Origin: a virus
Direction: 5' to 3' (one strand)
Virus record (IMG/VR): IMGVR_UViG_3300035661_000253
Location: 1 to 30,307 of that record
Length of the DNA stretch: 30,307 nucleotides
Below, one piece after another: positions 1 to 7,579 of this stretch. A program made the translations under genes and the position numbers. Numbering within the stretch: the stretch's first letter is position 1; the number at the start of each line of letters is the position of its first letter. The notes under the pieces are model-generated. The model did not search any database. It saw only the letters and a list, made by a program, of their open reading frames with translations, and was not told the DNA's origin.

Positions 1-108
1 GGTCTTGTCCTCGACCATCTTCAGGCGCAAGGCCAGAGTGCCGAAGAACGGGCTACCCATCACGAGGTTCGCGCGGGCCTTGACCATCTTTTGAGCAGCG
101 TTCGACAT
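1..108 (-). CDS. Probable VWA-like / DUF2201 metallopeptidase, N-terminus only
   Basis: The first 36 codons of a gene that runs off the left edge. The visible residues include MVKARANLVM and FFGTLALRLK, which resemble the N-terminus of DUF2201-type putative metallopeptidases with a C-terminal VWA-like domain. In that family an HExxH motif follows shortly after, but it would lie outside this window. The start at 108 is supported by an AAGGAG Shine-Dalgarno 8 nt upstream that overlaps the stop of the preceding membrane-protein gene. Proteins of this type are commonly encoded with a MoxR AAA+ ATPase, and one lies upstream in this same operon, which supports the call. The assignment rests on a short N-terminal match plus context, so the catalytic motif is inferred and not seen. 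Confidence 0.6.
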   Translation of the reverse strand, partial: MSNAAQKMVKARANLVMGSPFFGTLALRLKMVEDKT

Positions 109-113
109 GTAAG

Positions 114-587
114 TCACTCCTTGGTTTCACAGTACAGACGGCGTGCGATTCTGATCAGCATGCAGCTGACCAAGAACGAAGCTGCTTTGAATATCGCGAG
201 GATCGGATGGCCAGCGATGATCAGCAGCGCCCATATAGCAATGTCGGTCAGCCCGTGGTAGATCAGAAAGGCGTTTGAATACGCGAGACGGTTGATCATT
301 TCCCCAGACCAGAGCTTGGCAAAGCCTTCTTCAGTCTTGGTGACAATTTCTTTGGCTGTCTCGCTTTCAAAAGGAAGCCCTTTGAGTTGTTCCTTGAGTG
401 TTTTGTTGGTAGCTGCAAGGATGATCAGGCCGATGACGATATCGAAGATTGAAAGCCACCACAGAACGAACACTGACACTTTGAGCGCGTAGGGCACGTG
501 GAAGATGACGCCGGCGACGAGTGTGCCGATGAGGATGCTGTCGATAGCGATGAAACGTGCCCACGTTTTGCGGCTGGTGTTGTACAT
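114..587 (-). CDS. Membrane protein with four predicted transmembrane helices, unknown function
   Basis: A 157-residue protein with hydrophobic segments near residues 12-30, 34-58, 105-124 and 127-145, separated by a charged, helix-prone stretch (about 60-100). I chose the ATG at 587 because GGAGA stands 7 nt upstream. An in-frame GTG at 641 would add 18 residues but has no ribosome binding site. The gene lies 5 nt before the probable VWA metallopeptidase, and its last codons contain that gene's Shine-Dalgarno, so the two are probably co-translated. I do not recognise a family. It is not near the lysis genes, which argues against a holin. It could anchor the MoxR/VWA pair at the membrane, but that is only inferred from position. 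Confidence 0.75.
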   Translation of the reverse strand: MYNTSRKTWARFIAIDSILIGTLVAGVIFHVPYALKVSVFVLWWLSIFDIVIGLIILAATNKTLKEQLKGLPFESETAKEIVTKTEEGFAKLWSGEMINRLAYSNAFLIYHGLTDIAIWALLIIAGHPILAIFKAASFLVSCMLIRIARRLYCETKE

Positions 588-646
588 GGAAGTTCTCCGA
601 AAAGGTACTTGGCTGAGGTTGTGAGGAATTTGTTGATACACATGAG

Positions 647-1042
647 TCAGTTCAAAGCGCGGAAGTCATTCAGGCTGAGGTGCATCACTTGCAGGTCTTC
701 GGGATAGCCTGACTCGTTGATGAGCCAGAGGGCCATTTCTTTCAGGCCTTCGCAGGTTGCCAAGTCACCCCAGCCATTGTGTTTGGCCTGTTGAATCTCG
801 GGGGCATACTCGAGTGCAATGTTGACGCTGGGGTACCGCTTGTGATGGTAAAAAGGGATGCCTAGCAGAGGGATGCGATGTACGCACTCCTCTTCCATGC
901 ACTCCTTGAGCTGTTCGCGTACTGCGACAGCGCGATTGTTTTCGATCTCGGCGATTGCGTTGTGGGCCATGGTGACCACATCGCGAGCTTTCACAGTAAT
1001 GTACGTGCCGCCGTTGGCGTACACAGGTAAGATGGCTGTCAT
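647..1042 (-). CDS. Hypothetical protein, 131 aa
   Basis: No recognisable domain. The protein is soluble, with a helical middle part rich in Glu/Arg (residues about 25-55) that includes a CMEEEC motif. The start at 1042 is chosen because GGAGTG stands 7 nt upstream; a GTG five codons earlier lies inside the end of the preceding gene. It follows the Nmad5-like gene with a 4-nt gap and belongs to the same leftward operon. Confidence 0.65.
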   Translation of the reverse strand: MTAILPVYANGGTYITVKARDVVTMAHNAIAEIENNRAVAVREQLKECMEEECVHRIPLLGIPFYHHKRYPSVNIALEYAPEIQQAKHNGWGDLATCEGLKEMALWLINESGYPEDLQVMHLSLNDFRALN

Positions 1043-1046
1043 TGCT

Positions 1047-1691
1047 TCACACTCCACTAAGCATGCGGGCTTTCATCAAGAGCATCTTGGCTTGGTCGTC
1101 GACCTCTTTGATGACCTTGGTTCCCCTCTTGGTTGGTTCGGTTTTCTCAGCGTGCCGGGCCTTCACTCCGTCAGGCATGAAGTCCAGCGCCGTGGGCCAT
1201 TTCTCCAGCACTTGGCGCAGCGTGCTGCAGGAGTCGAGCAACTCAGTGATCGATTCACGCAGCGTGTCACGTTCTTTGACCAGACGATCTCGTTCCAGCA
1301 GCACGTTGACACAGGGCTGGTAGCACGCCAGCGACGGATGAACGACGTTTTTAGCGTTGTTGTGGTTGTGGTTGTAGCCGTGAAAGTTGACCGGTGCAGG
1401 GACAGGTGGGTTGAACGGCACCGAAAAGGCAACCTTCTTCAGAGTGCCATCGTCGCCTACGTACTCAACGTAAACCGCCAATGAGTTGATTTCGGACACC
1501 CATTTGTCCTTGGCGTTGAGCCTCTGCGCAAGAGCGAACTCTTCATGGTCGATACGATGCATGAAGACTTGCATGGCGATGTCGAGGTTTTGCAGTTCCG
1601 TCTCTTTCTTGTTGATCCGCTCATTGAAGAGGGAATCAATCTTGCGACGAACATACAGGCGAATTTCGTGGGTGATTCTCACAGTTGCCAT
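1047..1691 (-). CDS. Nmad5-like (nucleotide-modification-associated domain 5) protein
   Basis: A 214-residue protein. The N-terminus (about 1-60) is a helical charged region starting with a ThrHisGluIleArg-type segment. The middle holds a His/Asn-rich stretch (GYNHNHNNAKN). The C-terminal half has a long helix followed by LRQVLEKWPTALDFMPDG. The order of a charged N-terminal helix, a variable middle, then a helix ending in (T/S)hRxhLExWP is what I recall of the Nmad5 family found in proteobacterial phages. That family was named for genomic association with nucleotide modification; its biochemical role is not established. GGAGATTAGCA stands before the ATG and overlaps the end of the upstream gene. 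The call rests on remembered sequence pattern only. Confidence 0.5.
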   Translation of the reverse strand: MATVRITHEIRLYVRRKIDSLFNERINKKETELQNLDIAMQVFMHRIDHEEFALAQRLNAKDKWVSEINSLAVYVEYVGDDGTLKKVAFSVPFNPPVPAPVNFHGYNHNHNNAKNVVHPSLACYQPCVNVLLERDRLVKERDTLRESITELLDSCSTLRQVLEKWPTALDFMPDGVKARHAEKTEPTKRGTKVIKEVDDQAKMLLMKARMLSGV

Positions 1692-1693
1692 TG

Positions 1694-2080
1694 CTAATCT
1701 CCGTAAAGTAAGCGACGCTTGGCAAGCGTCTTGATAGCTTTCAGGTGAAGGGGATCTCCGGTTTCTATTCCGGTTAGTACGTGTGTTTGCGCAGCTTCGT
1801 TGTTGGGAAATCTCACAGGGCTGCGCGGAAGGATTTCGCTATAGGCGAGGTACCAGCCTTCTTCGAAGGACATCTGGTCATCGATGTCGTTCCATGGAAG
1901 ATTCATGTAGACGTCGCGGTGCCAATCAGAAGTCTTGCCCTTCGCTCGAAGGAACCGAACAATCTCTGACGTGTTGTTGAATGGACACTGACCTTTAGCG
2001 TTGTACGCTTGGGCTACGAATCCGCTGACGATCTTCCACCCTTCTTTCTTGGCCAGAAGTTGTTGGTCGAGAGTGAGCAT
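1694..2080 (-). CDS. Hypothetical protein, 128 aa
   Basis: A soluble protein rich in aromatic residues (several Trp and Tyr, for example DWHRDVYMNLPW and FEEGWYLAYSE), with no family I recognise. A GAGAGG Shine-Dalgarno lies upstream of the ATG at 2080. The last codons (TyrGlyAsp-stop) supply the Shine-Dalgarno of the following Nmad5-like gene. It sits between the MoxR ATPase and the Nmad5-like gene in the same leftward operon. Confidence 0.65.
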   Translation of the reverse strand: MLTLDQQLLAKKEGWKIVSGFVAQAYNAKGQCPFNNTSEIVRFLRAKGKTSDWHRDVYMNLPWNDIDDQMSFEEGWYLAYSEILPRSPVRFPNNEAAQTHVLTGIETGDPLHLKAIKTLAKRRLLYGD

Positions 2081-2152
2081 GTAAAGCCTCTCGTTGTGCC
2101 GTTTTTGGGGGGTGGCCCGTACGCCGGGACCATGCGGACCAGTCGAAACTGA

Positions 2153-3172
2153 TCAGAATAGGACGCTGCTGTTCTTGGCGGCCCATTCGTTGAACGACTT
2201 GGTGTTCGTCAACGAGTTGTCACGAGTCACAGCGTCCTTGACCAGCAGGACTTGGAACTCAGCCGGCATGCGCAGTGCATACTTGACCACGCGCTCCATG
2301 TTGTCCGGCGTGGCCTTGGACGCAAGTCCGGTAGCCAGTGCGTAGAGCACAGCAGGTTCTTCCGGCACCTTGGCCTTGTCGGGCGCCATCAGCAGTGCGT
2401 CGAGGTTGGGCAGGTTGCGGTGGTACTTCAGGTAGCCCATGAACTCGGCTGCGCAGCCTTCGCCAACGATGCCCGAGTACAGCTCGTACTCGATATCGGG
2501 CGACGGCTGCTGTTGCACCACCTTGGACATGAACTCCCACGAACGCGGAGTAGCGAAGGCCTGAGCGTCCTTCAAGCGCTGCACGCGCTCCTTTTCTTCC
2601 TTGGTCTCGTTGCGCTGTTCGAACTCGTTCAGCAGCATCGGACGGAAGCGGATGAAGCCGAGGACCTCGATCGCGATGTTGTGGGTCAGAGCCCATTCAC
2701 ACCAGTCCTCGTTGTTCACTTCGTAGTTGATGTGGGTGAAGCGGTTCTTCAGAGCCGTGGACATCGCGTTCACGATGGCACGGTCAGTCGAGCGGTTACC
2801 AGCAGCGATGATGGCCCAGCCCGGAGGCAGCTCGTAGTCGCCCAGCTTGCGGTCGAGCACCAGTTGGTAGGCAGCAGCCTGCGTGGCTTGAGCGGCCGAG
2901 TTGATCTCGTCGAGGAACAAGATGCCGCTGCCCTCGGTAGGCAGGAACGAAGGAACGTTCCACTCGGTCTTTTTGCGACTGACGCTGGGCACGCCGCGCA
3001 AGTCGACCGGATCGAGTTGCGACAGGCGCAGGTCGATCATATCGATGTCGAGTTTGTCAGCGACTTGTTTGACCACCTGAGACTTGCCCACACCGGGGCT
3101 GCCGTGCAGCATGACGGGCTGTTTGGCTTTGATCAGGTACTCGAGGGCTTGAACTACTTGAGAAGGACGCAT
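2153..3172 (-). CDS. MoxR-type AAA+ ATPase
   Basis: A 339-residue AAA+ ATPase of the MoxR/AAA_5 type. Visible motifs in order are Walker A GSPGVGKS (residues 24-31), Walker B ILFLDEIN (84-91), sensor 1 AAGN (123-126) and a probable arginine finger in LKNRF (144). MoxR proteins act as chaperone-like remodelling ATPases that work with VWA-domain partners, and a probable partner starts at 108 in the same operon. The region after residue 200 (helical lid and C-terminal part) is lineage-specific. A GGAGT sequence lies 9 nt upstream of the chosen ATG. An out-of-frame ATG five bases upstream opens a 7-codon mini-ORF across the start (see findings). The ATPase fold is very secure; the substrate is unknown. 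Confidence 0.93.
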   Translation of the reverse strand: MRPSQVVQALEYLIKAKQPVMLHGSPGVGKSQVVKQVADKLDIDMIDLRLSQLDPVDLRGVPSVSRKKTEWNVPSFLPTEGSGILFLDEINSAAQATQAAAYQLVLDRKLGDYELPPGWAIIAAGNRSTDRAIVNAMSTALKNRFTHINYEVNNEDWCEWALTHNIAIEVLGFIRFRPMLLNEFEQRNETKEEKERVQRLKDAQAFATPRSWEFMSKVVQQQPSPDIEYELYSGIVGEGCAAEFMGYLKYHRNLPNLDALLMAPDKAKVPEEPAVLYALATGLASKATPDNMERVVKYALRMPAEFQVLLVKDAVTRDNSLTNTKSFNEWAAKNSSVLF

Positions 3173-3189
3173 TTCATTGACTCCGTGCG

Positions 3190-3408
3190 TTAGGGTTGGG
3201 GGGAAAGAGGTTGGAAATGAACGACGCGTTGCTGCGCATTGAAGAACGAGTAGACGGCGATTGCAGTCACTTCGCCATTTTCTTGTAGCCTTTTCAGTTG
3301 CTGGGCTAGCTCGTCTTCAGTGCTCACAAGCTGAGTACTGGCTACAGATGAGCGAGTGGTCCAGAACAAGATGACGAAGCGCGGGATAGTCGGCTTGGTT
3401 TCGGACAT
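3190..3408 (-). CDS. Small hypothetical protein, 72 aa
   Basis: A short protein with a central charged helix (STEDELAQQLKRLQENGE) flanked by hydrophobic strands (RFVILFWT, VTAIAVYSFF), which suggests a small alpha/beta fold. No family is recognised. AAGG stands 8 nt before the ATG, overlapping the end of the upstream small gene. It lies 17 nt before the MoxR gene. Confidence 0.55.
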   Translation of the reverse strand: MSETKPTIPRFVILFWTTRSSVASTQLVSTEDELAQQLKRLQENGEVTAIAVYSFFNAQQRVVHFQPLSPQP

Positions 3409-3411
3409 GGT

Positions 3412-3609
3412 TCAAGCCTTGTAGTTGTGATGATCAGGCCCGGGGCTGACGACGTAGCGTAGGTTACGGCCATCGCTTTCATCGCCGTTCAGCTCTCGAC
3501 GCTTGGCTTTCGCCAGCTTCTTATCGCTGAAGTAGGCTCCGGGGACGGTACGGTCCTTGCCCTGTGCGGCGGTGTCCGTGATCTGGTAGAGACGCAGGGC
3601 GGAGGGCAT
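3412..3609 (-). CDS. Small basic hypothetical protein, 65 aa
   Basis: A 65-residue protein starting MPSALRLYQITD and rich in Lys/Arg/Asp (KKLAKAKRRELNGDESDGR). The start is chosen because the ATG at 3609 overlaps by one base the TAA stop of the upstream gene, and GAGG stands upstream. A longer in-frame reading to 3762 only shadows the upstream gene. No family is recognised. Confidence 0.55.
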   Translation of the reverse strand: MPSALRLYQITDTAAQGKDRTVPGAYFSDKKLAKAKRRELNGDESDGRNLRYVVSPGPDHHNYKA

Positions 3610-3887
3610 TACTGAAGTACCTCGTTGTTGGGGTTGGATGGTGACTCGGCCTGTTCGATGCCATTGCGTGCCACGGTTGCCACGGTCATGAGCATCTTGG
3701 TGATGTCCGTGTCCGAGCCGAGGATGCCGACCTTCACCGTGTTGTTCTTGGTGACGGCGCACAGCAGCAAACAGCGCAAGTCTTCGGGAAGCACAGCCTT
3801 GATCTCACTGAGAACTTGGTTGGCACGTGCTACGAAAGCGGCGTCGTCGCCGTCTTCGATGATGTTGATTTCAGAACGTTCAGTCAT
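3609..3887 (-). CDS. Hypothetical protein, 92 aa
   Basis: An acidic N-terminus (EDGDDAAF), then a helix and LLLCAVTKNNTVKVGILGSD, a beta-rich segment, then a helix. No known domain. The ATG overlaps the TGA of the upstream gene (ATGA) and its stop overlaps the next start, so it is translationally coupled on both sides. The neighbouring 131-residue protein has a similar alternation (CVVANDSADD...ICSFGAGD), so the two might be distantly related members of one small-protein family. That is only an impression. Confidence 0.6.
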   Translation of the reverse strand: MTERSEINIIEDGDDAAFVARANQVLSEIKAVLPEDLRCLLLCAVTKNNTVKVGILGSDTDITKMLMTVATVARNGIEQAESPSNPNNEVLQ

Positions 3888-4279
3888 TGCTTGGGCTCCT
3901 TGGTTTTCAGTTTTTTAATGATCGCGTCAGCTTCGGGCTTGACCGCTTCCATGCCTTTGGCTTCGATGGCTTCCATCACATCGTCGATTGCCGATTGCAG
4001 TCGCTTGGCGCGCAGAGCTTTGACCCATGCTTTTTCGAAGCCAGAGACCTCTTCGATCGCGGATTCGATTGCCATGATCATGATCTGCGCCAGCACCTCA
4101 GGATCGCCAGCGCCGAAACTGCAGATGTGCATGGACTCGCCGGGGTCGTCGGCTGAGTCGTTGGCGACCACGCACAGTGCAGCGTGGACGCCTTCTTCGT
4201 CGTGAGAGGTTACGTGCTCGAAGAAGCCGCGTAACGCAGTTCCCAGTTTGCGCTGGGGGATGTATCGTTTGTTTTCCAT
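3884..4279 (-). CDS. Hypothetical protein, 131 aa
   Basis: The N-terminal part contains HAALCVVANDSADDPGESMH and ICSFGAGDPEVLAQIM, followed by a long amphipathic helical region (about 70-131) rich in Ala, Glu and Lys. No catalytic motif is recognised. The start at 4279 is preceded by GGAG (GGAGTTGACATG). The stop overlaps the start of the 92-residue gene as ATGA. Confidence 0.6.
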   Translation of the reverse strand: MENKRYIPQRKLGTALRGFFEHVTSHDEEGVHAALCVVANDSADDPGESMHICSFGAGDPEVLAQIMIMAIESAIEEVSGFEKAWVKALRAKRLQSAIDDVMEAIEAKGMEAVKPEADAIIKKLKTKEPKQ

Positions 4280-4302
4280 GTCAACTCCGGGTTTTTGAGG
4301 GG

Positions 4303-4539
4303 TTAGGTGCTGTCTTTGTGATTGAGTCCACGGTCGTTCGCTTCATCCTCCATATAACGAAGAGACAATAGGCTGAGGCTGGTTTGCCCCGTTTGTAGCT
4401 TCAGCGTTGCGATGCGACGACGAAGCAGTGCGATTGAGTTGAGAAGGTGCGTGTCTGACATCATGTTGACACTGACCATCTTCCCTTCACTGGTCATCCA
4501 AGCTAGGTCTCGCTTGGATATCCATTTCTTGTTGCCCAT
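4303..4539 (-). CDS. Small hypothetical protein, 78 aa
   Basis: A protein with basic and hydrophobic stretches (GNKKWISKRDLAWM, LLNSIALLRRRIATLKL). I chose the ATG at 4539 because GAGG stands 5 nt upstream. A further in-frame start at 4599 lacks a ribosome binding site and would deepen the overlap. Even so, this start overlaps the upstream gene by 53 nt. A later ATG near 4464-4461 would remove the overlap, so the true start is uncertain. The C-terminal helix could be a small dimerisation segment. Confidence 0.5.
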   Translation of the reverse strand: MGNKKWISKRDLAWMTSEGKMVSVNMMSDTHLLNSIALLRRRIATLKLQTGQTSLSLLSLRYMEDEANDRGLNHKDST

Positions 4540-4801
4540 GTAGTCCTCGTCTGAAGAGCAGTTCAGCAGTGAGTCCTGCTGCATAGCGGAAGTTGTCAAA
4601 CGGGTTAGTGCGGGCTAGTAGCTTTTCAGCTATCAGCCCAGCCACTGCGTCTTTGTGTGCTGCGAGCAGACGCTCGTTGTCGAGCGTCTGCAGCAGCATA
4701 GCCAGCGGAAACGTGGTGTAGGTATCTGCGAGTGGCAAGTGAGTTTCCTTCCAGCGCTGGTACTTCTCTTCGAGCGCTAAGGCGGGTCGGGCGGTGTCCA
4801 T
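4487..4801 (-). CDS. Hypothetical helical protein, 104 aa
   Basis: A mostly helical protein, with FPLAMLLQTLDNERLLAAHKD and LIAEKLLARTNPFDNFRYAAG among its segments. No family is recognised. The start at 4801 lies inside the end of the upstream 71-residue gene (25-nt overlap) and has only a weak purine-rich stretch before it, so translation is probably coupled. Confidence 0.55.
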   Translation of the reverse strand: MDTARPALALEEKYQRWKETHLPLADTYTTFPLAMLLQTLDNERLLAAHKDAVAGLIAEKLLARTNPFDNFRYAAGLTAELLFRRGLHGQQEMDIQARPSLDDQ

Positions 4802-4992
4802 GACGGCTTGTCTTTCTCACTGCTCGTGACTGCGTAGACGTAGTAAGGCAACCACTTAGGGTTGTCTACAGGAGCCCACCAACCGGGGACGTACTTGTGG
4901 TTGAGTTCAAACCCTGCGTTCCAGCGCCAGCACTGAAGCTTAGGGTTCAGCTTCATGGCGGCTTGAAGGTTAAGGTGTGGTATTTCAGTCAT
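4777..4992 (-). CDS. Small Trp-rich hypothetical protein, 71 aa
   Basis: A 71-residue protein rich in Trp, Pro and Tyr (QCWRWNAGFELNHKYVPGWW, then LPYYVYAV and a proline-rich tail SWTPPDPP). The start at 4992 is set by an ATGA overlap with the stop of the primase/helicase gene. No family is recognised. It is compact, and conserved aromatic small phage proteins of this kind are often of unknown function. Confidence 0.6.
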   Translation of the reverse strand: MTEIPHLNLQAAMKLNPKLQCWRWNAGFELNHKYVPGWWAPVDNPKWLPYYVYAVTSSEKDKPSWTPPDPP

Positions 4993-7355
4993 ACTGCTCC
5001 GGCTGCAATCTCTTGCTGTGCCTGCGCCAACCATGCAGGGTCCACCTTCCAGTTCACCTCGATACCACGCACTGAGCGGTTGTACTTCCACACGGGCTTG
5101 AGGTGCAAGCGATGGTGCTTCAACGTGCTGGTCAGCTTGTTGGGGCTGGTTGGCATGTTACCCACGGTGTACTCGAAGATCGTGTACAGCTCGTCGCGCG
5201 TCAGTTTGTCGTGGGCGCTGATGTCACTGACTATGTTCACGATCAGATCGCGATACCCTTGTGCCTTGGCTTGGATCAGGGCGTTGCCGGGAGTCAATGA
5301 CTTCTGGCTTGGCAAGTGGTCCCAGAGAGTCTGGAGATCACCTTTGAGTAACGCATCACTGACCGTATCGATCGCAGTACGGCTGATGTCGATCAAAGTG
5401 CTACGAGACGTCGAGATCAGCGGTGTGCGGGCGCGGTCAGGGTCTGCTGGGTAGTGCATCAAGAATGCGTAGAAGTCGGGCAGCTCTTTCTCGATCTGGT
5501 CAATCTCGTGGCTAGTGATCTGCAGCTTGTTTTCTTGGTAAGCACCCACGTTGAAACGACGATCGTCGGGTGCCACTTCGACTGAGCTAGGCTTGTTCGA
5601 CGCGAAGATCATCGAAGTGAAGTTCGGAGCGATGTACGCAGGGCGATACATGTTCCGAATGCTGATCATGGGCTCCACGATCAGGTTCTTCAGTTTGGCG
5701 GTGACCTTGGTGTGGTACAGCGATTTGCCAGCCTCGATCTCGTCGATGAAGACGATGAACTTGTTCTCCATGAACTCAGTGAACTGTGACTCCAGCTCTT
5801 CCATCCGTTTAGCGGCTACGTTCTCATAGCCGAAGAGCGGAGTGAGGATGTTGTGCATGAGCAAGCCCTTGCCGGTGCCTTGTGTGCCTTGCAGCACCCA
5901 TGCTGTACCGGCACGAGTTTTGTACTGCACGATCACAGCCAGCCAGTTGTAGAAGTGGTCGAGCGTGGCTTTGTCGTTTCCTAGCACGTGGTCGATGATC
6001 TTGTTGACTACGCTGGGGGGTGAGGCGACATAGGGCGGTGTCGGGTTCTTCATCAGCTCGGATGGGTTGTAGATGTTCACCGTTTGAGCTTGACGATCGA
6101 TCACGTTCGGGTTGTTGGGCTCGAACACGCGCTTCCAATCGGGGATGGACTCTCCGAGTGGCATCTTGTTGTTCTTCATGAAGTGGCGCAGTTGTGTCTC
6201 GGACTTGGCTGGGTACAGTTCCAACTTGTCGGTGCTGGTGTCGTAGATGCCATTCCAGTACACACCGGATGTGAACTCGCGAAAGGCGAGGTAGATCCGG
6301 CCGTTGGCATCAGGAGCACCGGACGCAGCTTGTTGGGTCAGCTTGGCCCAGTATTGCGGCAGCAGATCCTGCGTCTTGTACGCGGGCTCGCCTTTGAAGT
6401 TGTAGATGAACTCAGGGCTCTCTACAGGATGGTAGTAGGCCCATGAATCTCCGCCGTTCAGGTTGAAGTAGACGAACCCACGTTCTTCCTTCATGTCGGT
6501 GATTGTGGCTTGGCCCGGATTGGCCATGTACTCAACCGTGCCGTCGAACTTGTACTTCACGGCTTTCATCTTGGGTAAGCCTGCTGCGACACGAAGTTCG
6601 GAGACCTTCGCATGGGTGCGATCGCGTAGCGCTTCCTGAAGGATCAGGTTGGTCGGTAGCGTTAGCTTCTTGTGAACACGCTGTTCGAACGAGATTCGTG
6701 GGATGGCGGGTTTGCCGCGCGTGCCCTTGTCCGGAAACGGGTCGGCGATACCCTTGCCGAGGACAGGTGGGGCGATGTACAGCAGCTTGTCGTTCTGACA
6801 TGTGGTGATGTCAAGAGGCCAGCGCAGCGAGTTGCCGGTCTTGGTGAGTTGAAGCTGACCGCTCAGAGTAGGGCGGCTCAGGTTCAGATCTTGGAGCCAG
6901 TTCTTCAGTTGCTGAGGACGTACGGCTTTGTCCAGCTGCATGAAGATATGGCAGCGGAAACCAGCCTTGTTCTCGATGCCCATGGACGAGGACCACTGAA
7001 GGATGTAGTCAGTCTCTGCGCATCCGATGTCGGACAGGAAATGGTCCACGGATTGATAGCCCTCGATGCCGTCGAGGTCGAGACAGATCCACTCAGTCAG
7101 ATCTTCGCTGTTGGTCGCACCTTTGCGGGATTCAGCGACCAGCTGGCGTCCAAGCTTACCCTTGACCATGCAGTCACCACGTGCAGCGTACTTCTGGATG
7201 TGTCCGTAGAGGTCGTAGAGCGTGTGGCAGGTCTCTTGGCTCGAAGTGACCTCGTACACAAAGGGATAGGGATGCTTGACCAGTTCGTTGTTCACGAGCT
7301 CGTAGCGCTTGACGATCGGCCTGTCTGCGGTTAGGAAGAAGACATCGAAACTCAT
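4989..7355 (-). CDS. Replicative primase(-polymerase)/helicase, NrS-1-like
   Basis: A 788-residue fusion. The N-terminal third has features of an archaeo-eukaryotic primase: CLDLDG with the metal-binding DxD (93-95), GFRCHIFM with a conserved His (136), and SLRWPLD (177-182). The C-terminal half is a superfamily 3-like helicase of the DUF5906/NrS-1 polymerase type: Walker A GTQGTGKG (490-497), Walker B FIVFIDEIE (533-541), sensor Asn in SMIFASNKP (587) and an arginine-finger candidate DDRR (597-600). A C-terminal region of about 120 residues may be a winged-helix or DNA-binding lid. The start at 7355 is set by an ATGA overlap with the upstream XRE gene; longer in-frame starts lie inside that gene. 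It probably initiates or drives phage DNA replication. Polymerase activity is inferred from family resemblance. Confidence 0.88.
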   Translation of the reverse strand: MSFDVFFLTADRPIVKRYELVNNELVKHPYPFVYEVTSSQETCHTLYDLYGHIQKYAARGDCMVKGKLGRQLVAESRKGATNSEDLTEWICLDLDGIEGYQSVDHFLSDIGCAETDYILQWSSSMGIENKAGFRCHIFMQLDKAVRPQQLKNWLQDLNLSRPTLSGQLQLTKTGNSLRWPLDITTCQNDKLLYIAPPVLGKGIADPFPDKGTRGKPAIPRISFEQRVHKKLTLPTNLILQEALRDRTHAKVSELRVAAGLPKMKAVKYKFDGTVEYMANPGQATITDMKEERGFVYFNLNGGDSWAYYHPVESPEFIYNFKGEPAYKTQDLLPQYWAKLTQQAASGAPDANGRIYLAFREFTSGVYWNGIYDTSTDKLELYPAKSETQLRHFMKNNKMPLGESIPDWKRVFEPNNPNVIDRQAQTVNIYNPSELMKNPTPPYVASPPSVVNKIIDHVLGNDKATLDHFYNWLAVIVQYKTRAGTAWVLQGTQGTGKGLLMHNILTPLFGYENVAAKRMEELESQFTEFMENKFIVFIDEIEAGKSLYHTKVTAKLKNLIVEPMISIRNMYRPAYIAPNFTSMIFASNKPSSVEVAPDDRRFNVGAYQENKLQITSHEIDQIEKELPDFYAFLMHYPADPDRARTPLISTSRSTLIDISRTAIDTVSDALLKGDLQTLWDHLPSQKSLTPGNALIQAKAQGYRDLIVNIVSDISAHDKLTRDELYTIFEYTVGNMPTSPNKLTSTLKHHRLHLKPVWKYNRSVRGIEVNWKVDPAWLAQAQQEIAAGAV

Positions 7356-7579
7356 GTTTGTGGTACTTCGAAGATCAGTTGTTGGACCTCGACATTGAGG
7401 GCTTGGGCCAGCGCACACATTGTGGAGAGACGAGGGTCTCGGGTCTTGCCTGCCTCGATGAGCAAGACGTTTCTTGCGCTCAGCCCGGTGCGGTCTGCCA
7501 GTCCACGATAGGACAGACCCATGCGTTCGCGTAGCATGCGAACCATCAGGCCGTTGAACTTGAATTGACGTGCTTTCAT
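7352..7579 (-). CDS. XRE-family helix-turn-helix regulator (second of tandem pair)
   Basis: A 75-residue protein that is almost entirely one HTH_3/Cro-C1 domain: LRERMGLSYRGLADRTGLSA (helices 1-2), recognition helix around ARNVLLIEAGKT, then the RLSTMCALAQALNVEVQQLI tail. It is basic at the N-terminus. The start overlaps the TGA of the first XRE gene and its own stop overlaps the primase start (both ATGA), so the three are translationally coupled. It lacks any C-terminal peptidase or dimerisation domain, so it would not be RecA-cleavable like lambda CI. It may act as a Cro-like repressor, possibly as a heterodimer with its neighbour. Confidence 0.85.
   Translation of the reverse strand: MKARQFKFNGLMVRMLRERMGLSYRGLADRTGLSARNVLLIEAGKTRDPRLSTMCALAQALNVEVQQLIFEVPQT

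Noticed and set aside
2252-3193. A 313-codon plus-strand frame opposite the MoxR gene
   Set aside because: It is antisense to a gene with complete Walker motifs. The translation is Val/His/Gln-rich without a known fold.
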